A stretch of 64,000 nucleotides of DNA from Serripes groenlandicus (taxonomy: Eukaryota; Mollusca; Bivalvia; Cardiida; Cardiidae), in assembly GCA_031761405.1 (NCBI GenBank), contig JASEVX010000012.1, positions 22,809,723 through 22,873,722 of the forward strand. Direction: 5' to 3'. The notes beneath the pieces were generated by a model. It searched no databases. It saw nothing but the letters and a program-made list of their open reading frames with translations, and was not told the DNA's origin. Shown piece after piece: positions 13,101 to 25,100 of the stretch (within the stretch, counting starts at the first letter, position 1; every line of letters begins with the position of its first letter). A program made the translations under genes and the position numbers.

Positions 13101-16100
13101 GATGCCACATTTTTTGCTTCAGCAGCTTGATATTTGGTCAGGATGTTTGTCTTAAAGATATCTAGGTCAAGTTCAAATAAGGGTCATTTTAGGTCAGAAA
13201 CTAGGTCACTAGGCTAAATTGAGGGAAAATCTTGTTAACTCTGTAAAAGCCGCATGTTTTGCTTCAGTGGCTTGAAATTTGTTCAGAATGTTGAGCTGAA
13301 TGATATCTAGGTCAAGTTTAAATATGGGTCATATTGGATCAAAAACTAGGTTACTAGGCCAAATTGAGGGAAAATCTTGTTAACTTTGTAGGAGCCGCAT
13401 GTTTTGCTTCAGCGGCTTGAAATTTGGTCAGAATGTTGAGCTGAATGATATGTAGGCCAAGTTAGAATATGGGTCATGCCGGGTCAAAAACTAGGTCACT
13501 AGGTCAAATTGAAGTAAAATCTTGTTAACATTTTGGATGCCTTATTTTTGCTTCAGCAGCTTGAAATTTAGTCAGAATGTTTGTCTGAATGATATCTAGG
13601 CCAAGTTCGGATATGGGTCATGCTGGGTTAAAAACTAGGTCACTAGGCCAAATTGAAGGAAAATCTTGTTAACACTTTGGATGCCGCATTTTTTGCTTCA
13701 GCAGCTTGAAATTTTGTCATATGTTTGTCTTAAAGATATCTAGGTCAAGTTTAAATATGGGTCATATTGGATCAGAAACTAGGTCACTAGGCCAAATTGA
13801 GGGAAAATCTTGTTAACTCTGTTGGAGCCGCATGTTTTGCTTCAGCAGCTTGAAATTTGTTCAGAATGTTGAGCTGAATGATATGTAGGCCAAGTTAGAA
13901 TATGGGTCATGCCGGGTCAAAAACTAGGTCACTAGGTCAAATTGAAGTAAAATCTTGTTAACACTTTGGATACCACATTTTTTGCTTCAGCAGCTTGAAA
14001 TTTTGTCAGAATGTTTGTCTTAAAGATATCTAGGTCAAGTTTAAATATGGGTCATATTGGATCAGAAACTAGGTCACTAGGCCAAATTGAGGGAAAATCT
14101 TGTTAACTTTGTAGGAGCCGCATGTTTTGCTTCAGCGGCTTGAAATTTGGTCAGAATGTTGAGCTGAATGATATGTAAGCCAAGTTAGAATATGGGTCAT
14201 GCCGGGTTAAAAACTAGGTCACTAGGTCAAATTGAAGTAAAATCTTGTTAACATTTTGGATGCCTTATTTTTGCTTCAGCAGCTTGAAATTTAGTCAGAA
14301 TGTTTGTCTGAATGATATCTAGGCCAAGTTCGGATATGGGTCATGCTGGGTTAAAAACTAGATCACTAGGCCAAATTGAAGGGTAATCTTGTTAACACTC
14401 TGGATACTGCATTTTTAATTTCAGCATGATGAAACTTTATCAGAATGTTTTTCTTGATGATATGTAGGCCAAGTTAGAATATGGGTCATGCTGGGTCAAA
14501 AACTAGGTCACTAGATCAAATTGAAGAAAAATCTTGTGAATACTTTGGATGCCACATGTTTTGCTTTCAGCAGCTTGAAATTTGGTCAGAATGTTTGTCT
14601 GAATTATATCTAGGTCAAGTTCGAATAGGGGTCATATTGGATCAGAAACTAGGTCAATAAAGGAAAATATTGTTCAAACTCCGGAGGCCGCTTTTTTACA
14701 TTGAGCAAGTTGAAACTGTCAGAATGTTGTCTTGATGATATTTAGTCCATGTTGGAATATGGCTCATATCAGGTAAAAAAAATACAGATCACTAGGCCAA
14801 ATGAAGGAAAATATTGTTAACACTGTGGAGGTTGCATTCAGAATAATTGTCTTGATGTGTTTTGCATTGCAGTACATTGTATAATTAAGGTGAGCGATCC
14901 AGGGCCATCATGGCCCTCTTGTTTATAGAAACCTTGGAAAAACCAGATCACAGAGATATCAAATGCTTTACAAAGCTTTCAGTACTTTTATTTTTTATAC
15001 GCTGCCGAAGGCGGTCGTATATTGGCGTCATCTTCTCCGTCTGTCCGTCTGTACGCCCATTTCTTGTGAACGCAACTCCTCCTACGTTTCTGACCGTATC
15101 TTTTCAAAACTTAGTAAATGTCATAACTATAATGTGTAGATGTGCATGAAGCGGCGATTTTCCGGTTCATTGATATTTGCAAGATTTATGTCCCTTGTAA
15201 CTTAGTCACTGTAGCTGATTGATATTGCAGCCTTGTGAACGCGACTCCTCCTATGTTTCTGACCGAATCTTTTCAAAACTTGGTCAATGTCATTACTATA
15301 ATGGGTAGATGTGCATGAAGCGGCGATTTTCCAGTTCAATGATTTTTGCAAGATTTTTGTCCCTTGTAACTTAGTCTCTGTAGCTGATTGATATTGCGGC
15401 TTGTGAACGCAACTCTTCCTACGTTTCTGACTGAATCTTTTCAAAACTTGGTCAATATCATTACTATAATGGGTAGATGTGCATGAAGCAGGGATTTTCC
15501 GGTTCAGCAATTTTTGCAATAGTCATGCCTTTCAAAACTTGGTCTCTATAGCATATTCACTTGAGAACGCAACTCAAGTTTCCAAACAGGTAGAAGTGCA
15601 TAAAGCAGGGATTATCCTATTAAGCTAACTGACTTCATTTTGAGCTTATGTATACAGACATGTTAAAAGCAATAATTTAAAGGACCAATCTTGATCTTTA
15701 TATTTTGTGGCGGCACTGGCACTCTTGTTTTATTTATAGAAACCTTGGAAAAACCAGATCACAGAGATATCAAATGCTTTACAGAGCTTTCAGTACTTTG
15801 ATTTTTTGTTTATAGAAACCTTGGACGAAACCAGATCACGGAAATACCAGCAGGATCATTGAGTGGCCATACAGGGCTTTATTCATTGACCCTGTCAGAC
15901 AACGAGCTGTCAGTACTTTCCACAGGACTGTTTGATGACCTAACTGCACTCAGAAACTTGTAAGAAATGTTATGATATATTTTTAAAGAAGGACTAGATG
16001 ATTCTTTTATTGTACCACAACAACATTGTGTTCAAATATCAAATGTGAATTTTGGAATGTGAAATCTTATCTAGAGCTTATCTAGAGCTGGCATAAAAAC

Positions 16101-19100
16101 ATTGCCTTCTTTCATTCGTTCCTTATTCTTCTTTTGGAATATGCCAAAAGTTATGAACTGATTTTGTTTAAATCCTTTTCCACCTACATACGCATTTTGA
16201 TGCAGTAGCAGCAGACGACTTTTGAAAACATTGTGGCCAAAGGTGAAATTGCTCACGATGAGCAATTTCCCCTTTGGCCACAACGTTGTCAACTTTATTT
16301 AACAGTTAAGCAATATTTTATGGAGATTTTCAGGTTTTTGTCACTACGTTTTTTTAAGTTTTTTTATATGGGTTTATCATGAAAATATTATAAGACCTGT
16401 TCGAAAAAGTAGTACTTGTAGAGTTTTTTCCCCTTGTTAAATGAGCAGCTGCAGCTGTATGGTGGGGGCAAAGTGTAATACAAAAAATGTTTCTAATTTT
16501 ATCTCATTTTTCTTGATTTAAAAGCAAAATTATTATAGTTGTCACATAATCTTTTCCAGTTCCAACAATATTTCCTACTCAATACTTATACTTATTATAT
16601 GATTTTAACTTAGTATCACCTGCCTGATGAGGCAGGGAGACACTGAGGGATCACTTTATGTTTTCTGTCTGTCTGTTCGTCTGAGCACACAAATAGACAC
16701 TAAGTCTTGTTGGGTACTGTTGTTCTCTTAAAGCCGATAATTTTTTTTTTTTTATAATTCTCTAATGGGTATCTAATTAGCATATTAATGCTATTTATTC
16801 CGTAAAATGGTGATAATTACGGAATAAACCGTATCCTTGTTGAGTACCCAACAAGAAAACATCAAAGGAAAGTACCCAACAAATGCCCATCTGTAGGCAT
16901 GTCTGTCTGTCCGTCACACTTTATTTGCATTCAGAATAAATCTAAAAGTACTTAATATATTTCAATGAAACTTGAAATATACATACATATCAATAAGAGA
17001 GAGTGCATAAAACAAGAACCATAACTTTATAGTGAATAATTTTTAAATTATCTCCCTTGTTAGACTATATTTCCATGTCATGATCATAACTCGAAAAGTA
17101 CTGAAGATATTTCGATGAAACTTGAAAATACAGATATTTAAGTGAGGAAGTGCATTACACAAGAACCATAACTTATAGTGAATAATTTTCAAGTTATCTC
17201 CCTTGTTAGACTTTATACTTCCCTTTCAGGACCATAACTCGAAAAGTACGAAAGATATTTCAATGAAACTTGAAATATAGATAGATATTAAAGAATGGAA
17301 GTGCATTACACAAACACCATAACTCTGTAAAAAATAATAAAAATTAACTCCCTTGTTTTTTATTATTTTCTTTTTTTGTCCGACACACTTTGTCCGTCAC
17401 ACTTTATTTGCATTGAGCATAAATCTAAAAGTACTGAATATATTTCAATGAAACTTGAAAATATACATACATATCAATAAGAGAGAGTGCATAATACGAA
17501 AAAAATACATAAATGGGTTTTTTCGCTTATAGTTAACAGGTGTGAGATTTTTTTGATTTTTTTTTCAATAACCCATTAAGCTTTCTGAAATGAAACTGGA
17601 AAAATCCATGGGGGCCGCCATTTTGGATATGTATAAAAAGCAGGCGTAAAACACAGATTGAAAATTATTGTTTTTTTTTTTTTTTTTTTTTTTTAAATCG
17701 GTATTTTGGGTATGTATAAAATGAGCAGAAAAACACGGATTGAAAATTATTGTCGTCTTTTTAAATCGATATTTAAGATCATTTAAGTGCTGTGTTATGT
17801 GGCAATTAACATTTGTACGAAAAGTTTAAAATAAATGGAAATCTGTAAGAAATATGTTTTCCCGTTCGTCAAAAAAACGACAGCATTAGCCTTCTACGCC
17901 CGAAACTAAATTTTGACTGTATCGTAGCCAAATAAGGACGTGACGTCATTTCCGTTACACTTCATCTTGGCGTAACGTCAATGGAGCGATGTCGTTTCCC
18001 ACAAAAAAGTGGTATCAACATGAAAGACCCCAAATTCCTATACATGAGCTATTGACTCACTCATTCAAAGTGTAATTATTTATCAAACATTGTAGCAAAA
18101 GGATAACTTTCTCATAAGAAGCAATTGTTCTTGTGGCGACAATCTTTTCCTAAATCGTCTGTTGCATAGGCCTCAGAAACCGTCTCTAATAGGGAAAGGG
18201 TTTAGCAGAAATGGGACCCCTTACATAATTTGTTCCAGTCATATTGACTGGTTGAAAAAGGCAGTCGCCAGGTGGCATCAGAAAAGGGCTGATCTATTTG
18301 CTTATTTGCCATAATGCAGGTGATCAATTAAGGATCATCTTGGCCCTCATGTTTTAACCTCGTTCATTATAATTTTCTGTTCAAATAATAGACAACATTA
18401 ATACGAATTCCAAATATGTTTTAATAATGCAAGAAACATGACATTAACATTATTAATTTTTTATGGCCAAAGTATGCTCTTTAATTTTTGTTTATAATTA
18501 TCTTGCGTTTTTTCGTAAATAGGTAGCACCTATAGATATATTAGTGAATAATTTTCAAATTTTCTCCCTTGTTATATAAACTTTATATTTTCCTGTCAGG
18601 ACCATAACTCGAAAGTACTAAAGATATTTTGATGAAACTTGAAATGTATACAGATATTAAAGAAAGGAAGTGCATTACACAAGAACCATAACTTAAAGTG
18701 AATAATTTTCAAGTTATCTCCCTTGTTAGACTTTATATTTCAATTCCAGGACCATAACTCCAAAAGTACGAAAGATATTTCGATGAAACTTGAAATGTAG
18801 ATAGATATTAAAGAGAGGAAGTGCATTACACAAGAACTATAACTCTAATAAATAATAAAAATTAACTCCCTTGTTTTTATTATTTTCTTTTAATGAAGTC
18901 TGTTTTATGTAAATAGGTGTATGATCACTAGTTAGAAGGTAGTTCTATCAGACAATGCCTATTATCACTTGACAAAGCCCTTATTGAGAGCATCATTCGG
19001 TTCCACCGATTCCTTGTTTAATTTTATTTCCAATATATTTTACTTATTTTCCAATGTATCAACTCCAAACTTACTATATATAGAAGTGCAGTGCACAAGA

Positions 19101-22100
19101 ATATCAACTCTGTAGTGCAAATTTGTTGAGAAATCCACTTTTTTGCACTTATTATTTTTAAATTGGTTTCTGTATGGCCGATTTACATACAAATTTGCAA
19201 ACTTAATACCTAGTGATCAGTTTAATGGAAATGCAATGCATATTACTAAGAGCTATGATCAATATTTCAATTGTTCTTGTTTAGCCATTTTCTCGCATAT
19301 ATTCAAATGTATTAACTTCAAACTCTGTATGTAGACAGCTTTTGACCTGTTGATATGCAGTGCTAAAGAACCATAACTATATCATGCATAATTTTGAAGT
19401 TATCTCCCTTTTGTCACTTTGTTCTTGTCTTGTCATTTTCTCACTTATTGTTCAACTTTCGCAGGCAACATGCGTTTCATGGAACAATCTTGTTCCTCTG
19501 GTAAAGAATTGGTTATTTGTTGTAGCCGGGCAACATATAATTGTGTTCCTTCGAACACCTTTTTAGATCACCTAGAGCCAAAGGCTCAAGGTGAGCTATT
19601 CTGATCCCTTTTTGTCCGTCGTTTGTCGTTAATATTTAGCATTTAGATCATCTCCTCCCTAACCACATGACCAATTTCAACACAAGTTCACAGGAATGTT
19701 TCTTTGGTGGACCTCTTTCAAAATTGTTCAAAGATTTAAGTTCAATCGAGAACTTTGGTTGCTGCGGCATCAGAAAAGGGGAAAAATTGCCAAATCTTAA
19801 AAAATCTTCTTGTCCAAAAGTACTGGCCTGATTTGAAAATTATATTGCACAAATGTTCCTTTGGGCACCCTTTACCAAGATTGTTCAAATATTTCCCATC
19901 CGTTGAAAAACATGACCGCCCTGGGGCGGAGCTTGTTTTCCTTATATGTGCATTGTTAAAACTTTAAAAATCTTCTTATCCAAAAGTACTGGCCCGATTT
20001 GAAAATTATTTTGCACAAATGTTCCTTTGGGCACCCTTTACCAAGATTGTTCAAATATTTCCCATCCGTTGAAAAACATGACCGCCCTGGGGCGGAGCTT
20101 GTTTTCCTTATATGTGCATTGTTAAAACTTTAAAAATCTTCTTATCCAAAAGTACTGGCCCGATTTGAAAATTATTTTGCACAAATGTTCCTTGGGGCAT
20201 CCTCTACCAAGATTGTTCCAATATGTCAGATCCGTTGAAAAACATGGCCGCCAGGGTTGCTGCGGCATCAGAAAGAGGGCAAAATGTCCAAACTTTAGAA
20301 ATATTCTCCTCTGAATGTGCATGTCAGATTCCAATATAGTTTGGTAAAAATATTCCTTGGGTGAGCCTCTACAAAGATTGTTCAAGGCATACTGTTTTCT
20401 TGAAAAACATGGCATTCAGGAGGCATCAGAAAAGGGGCAAAATGACAAGATTTGGAAATTCCATTTTTTTAAGTTTTGTCTGATATTTAGGAAATTGAAT
20501 AGGAATCCTACTTCAGTCATCCTCTACTTAATTTGTTCAAGCCTTATTGATTGGTTACAAAATCATAGCAACCTCGCGTCATCACAAAAGGGGTAAATTG
20601 AACTTTTAGCTACAAATGACAACTCCTACCATTCCACTCGACCAATTTCAACGTTACTTCACAGGAATGCTCCTTTGATGGTCCTCTTTCAAAATTGAAC
20701 TTTTGTTGCTGCGGCATCAGAAATTGAGAAAAATACCCAAACTTTAAAAACCTCCATTTCCATAATCCGTTCGTCAGAATCCAAGATAATTTTTCAGAAA
20801 TGTCCTTTGTGTGACTCTACAAAAACTGTTCAAGCCATATTGATTTCTTGACAAACAGGGCAGCAAAGCGGCATCAGGAAAGGTGCAAAATGACAAAACT
20901 TTATAATTCCATTCTTATTAAAGTTCTTGTTAGATTTCAAGATACAAATGGCTTTTACTGATAAACTATTTCTTTAACTGAGTGTCCACTCCTTGCAGTT
21001 TCATTTGAACTCCTGATCAAATTTTCACAGATATTTGCAGTTAAATATTTGCTTCTAATTTACTATCATTCAGGTGATCGATTTAGGGCCATCTTGGCCC
21101 TCTTGTTTGTATAAAGTTGCTATTAATTTCATAAGATGTCTTACATTTTGAGCTACTTAACGCATAAACAGACCTCAACTCTTTCCCACATATAGACGCT
21201 TTCTGACGCCAGTGAAGCAGATGACTTGTGAAAAGATTGTGGCAAACTAAGAAATTGCTCATAAAGAGCAATTGCTTCTTTTGCCACAATGTTTTCAACT
21301 TTGTTATGTAAATATATTTTTTATTTAAGACATTTTCTTTATCAAAGTCGTCTGCTGTAGATTTTTTTTGTATGTGGGAAAGGGTTAAGAATTGGCATCA
21401 GAAATTGAGAAAAATACCCAAACTTTAAAAACCTCCATTTCCATAATCCGTTCGTCAGAATCCAAGATAATTTTTCAGAAATGTCCTTTGTGTGACTCTA
21501 CAAAAACTGTTCAAGCCATATTGATTTCTTGACAAACAGGGCAGCAAAGCGGCATCAGGAAAGGTGCAAAATGACAAAACTTTATAATTCCATTCTTATT
21601 AAAGTTCTTGTTAGATTTCAAGATACAAATGGCTTTTACTGATAAACTATTTCTTTAACTGAGTGTCCACTCCTTGCAGTTTCATTTGAACTCCTGATCA
21701 AATTTTCACAGATATTTGCAGTTAAATATTTGCTTCTAATTTACTATCATTCAGGTGATCGATTTAGGGCCATCTTGGCCCTCTTGTTTGTATAAAGTTG
21801 CTATTAATTTCATAAGATGTCTTACATTTTGAGCTACTTAACGCATAAACAGACCTCAACTCTTTCCCACATATAGACGCTTTCTGACGCCAGTGAAGCA
21901 GATGACTTGTGAAAAGATTGTGGCAAACTAAGAAATTGCTCATAAAGAGCAATTGCTTCTTTTGCCACAATGTTTTCAACTTTGTTATGTAAATATATTT
22001 TTTATTTAAGACATTTTCTTTATCAAAGTCGTCTGCTGTAGATTTTTTTTGTATGTGGGAAAGGGTTAAGAATTGGCACACATCAAAGATGCAGCACCTC

Positions 22101-25100
22101 CACCAAGTCCGATCAGGATCTTCCCTATTGGCAATCTTGATATATACAAATACAGTCCAACCTGTATTTAAAGACCACCCATGGGAAGAGAACAATCTGG
22201 TCTTTGTTCACATGTTTTGTTTAATTAGAGGGTCATTTTATACTAAAAATAAGTAATTGGGAAATTAAATAGATAGAGAATTGCTATACAAAGGTAAGCA
22301 CAGGTTTGACTTATATTGGAAGACTGCGATAGACTGTAGTGACCAAAGATAGACTATATATATATGCAAATTGTTAGATTTTACAATGAATGTGAATAGT
22401 AGTATATCATGCACTAGGTTAACCCTATTTGTGTGGAAGACAGTGGTACAGAGGTAGAGCGTCAGCCTCTTGTACCAAAGGTCCCAGGTTCGAATCCTGT
22501 GATGAGAGGGTTCTGCCTTTGGGGTTTTTCCACTCAAACGGCACGAGTACTGGTTAAGTTTCCAGGAAGCAGACATCGAGGATGATTAATATAAGCTTTA
22601 AAAGCTTGATTCGCAATCGATGTAAAATAAATAAGTTTAAACTAATAGGTTAACCCTTTCCAACATACGACAAAACTGAAGCAGAGGACTCTGAACTCAT
22701 CAGTATAAATATGGAAATTCTCTGAAAGGGAGAGTTTTATTATTGAAAAATGTTGAAAACTTTATGGCAAAAGGAGAAATTGCTCATAATGAGCAATTTC
22801 CCCTTTGGTCACAATGTTTTTAAAAGTTGTCTGTTACAGAGGTGTTAGAAGACGTTTGTATGTTGGAAAGGTTTAAATTTAATTCTAATCTGTCTTCTTA
22901 ACCCTTTGTACAGGTTCATGTCAAGAAACAACTTGGAAATGATTCCCACTGGTTTCTTTGACAACTTACTGTACCTACGAAACCTCTACCTAAATGGAAA
23001 CCAGCTAAGGAATTTTGATGCGCTTGACGTTCATAACTACATGGTCACAATTCATCTTCGGAACAATGACATTGAAACCGTTGGTTACATGGACTTTTCC
23101 TCACTCAGTTCTTTAAATTCGCTGTAAGTATTATTTCATCAACTGGTAAAACATTCAAATACGGTCCCTTTTGTGTTCCCATTAGCAAATTGAGTTCAAT
23201 GGAGCATTTCCAATCACTAGTCGTCCATATACAATTATTCAAACGATAACTCCTCATATACCTCTCGATCAAATTCCTTTTCAACCTTCAGAAATCACCG
23301 CGACATAGGCCTTTTTCAAAGCAGTATTATCAAATATGAATTATGCAGAACTATTGTTGCCATGGTAATGGAAAGGGAAATCTTTAAGATTCTTCTCTGC
23401 TGAAACCAGTTATCAAATTTAGAGTAATTTGCTACAAATGATAATCTGATGACTGTTTATGAAAATAGCTAAAATGAAGATTAACCCTTTTCCACATATA
23501 GACACTCTCTGACGCCGCTGCAGCAGATGACTTTTGAAAACACTGTGGCAAAAGGAGAAATTGCTCAACTTAATTCAACAATTATACTTAAATTAATAGA
23601 GCTTTTTGATTTTTTTTGTCTGGAGGTTTTCAGAGTTGTCTGCTGCATATTTCTAATATGTTGGAAAGGGTTAAGTATGTGTTTGGCCCCCAGGGAGTCA
23701 GGTAGTTTTTTAGTCATCTGCCGGTAAGGCAGGGACACATTTAGGGATCACTTATCTGTTGTCTGTCTGCATTGCTAAGCATAAATTGGTCATAATTTTG
23801 TTTGGCAGATTCACTCCAAATTCTCAAAACTTATACCTTCGGATCAGGAGAACATACAACAAATCTGAAGCAGAAGACTTTGAAAACATTCAGGCAAAAA
23901 TATTGAAGATAATATGAATGAAAGTATTTATTGAAAAGTATTGAAAACAATTTGGCAAAAGGAGAAATTGCTCATAAAGAGCAATTTTTATTCTTTTGCC
24001 AGAGTTTTTGGCTCTACTGGCCAAAGGCCAGAAGGGCTTATGTCATGGCGATTCGTGCGTCCGTCGGTCCGTAAACAATTTCTTGTTAACAAGATACATG
24101 TAGTCTTCCTTTCGAAAACCAGCCAGATCTTCCCATGCATGACTGGATTATGGCTCTTGAAATGGTCAAAATTGCTATAAAAGAGCTTCTTAACACAATA
24201 CAGTCTTCACTTTTGATTGTATCTCAACCAAACTTATACAGTAGTTAGATATCTATGAGAGCTCGGTTCCTTTTGAAAACCAGCTAGATCCGCCCATGCA
24301 TGACTGGATTATGGCTCTTGAAATGGTCAAAATTGCTATAAAAGAGCTTGTTAACACGATACAGTCTCTTTTCTTTATTGTATCTCAATCAAATTTATAC
24401 AGTAGTTAGATATCCATGATAGCTTGATTCCTTTCGAAAACCAGCCAGATCCGCCCATGCATGACTGAATTATGGCCCTTTAAATTGTCAAAATTGCTAT
24501 AATAGGGCTTGTTAACATGATACAGTCCTTATTTTTTATTGTATCTCAATCAAACTTATACAGTAGTTAGATATCCATGAGAGTTTGGTTCATTTCTAAA
24601 AAACGGCCAGATCTACCCATGCATGGCTGGATTATGGCCCTTGAAATTGTCAAAATTGCTATAATACAGCTTGTGAACACAATAGAGCTTCCATTTACTA
24701 CCTGATCTTCACCAAACTTGGATGGTATTTGAATATTGATGACATATTGGTTCCTTTTGAAACAAGCCAGATCAATGCCAGTAGAGCATAGGCCCTCATG
24801 GGCCTCTCGTTTCAAAAGTCGTCTGATGTAGATGAAACAAAATGTGTCTGCAAGTGGGTGAGGACTAAAGTAGTCTGCGGCAGATAAGTAAAAATGTATC
24901 TGCAATTTGGAACTGCTTGATCTTATAATATATATAACTTTACAGGATAATAGACGGCAACAACCTTGAATGCACCTGTCAGTTCATGGAGACAATACAC
25001 AATGTGTCCTCGCATGTGACGTATGGGTCTTGCAGCTCGCCGTCTGCTACAAGTGGTGTCTCTTTGGTATCCGGGGACTACAATCACTATAGCAACATAA

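Noticed and set aside
21764..22195. 143-codon minus-strand open frame
   Set aside because: It is the MITE of the second 681-bp copy read through; the same C-terminal peptide arises at 21083-21298. No homology to a protein.
22435..22505. Possible true tRNA gene
   Set aside because: A- and B-boxes are present, but I cannot fold a full acceptor stem, and a second copy with the same non-tRNA 3' body at 44.1 kb shows it is a SINE.
24567..24905. 112-codon minus-strand frame
   Set aside because: Within the tandem units of the CTACTGGCC pearl-like element; similar frames at 48.3-48.9 kb come from its second copy.
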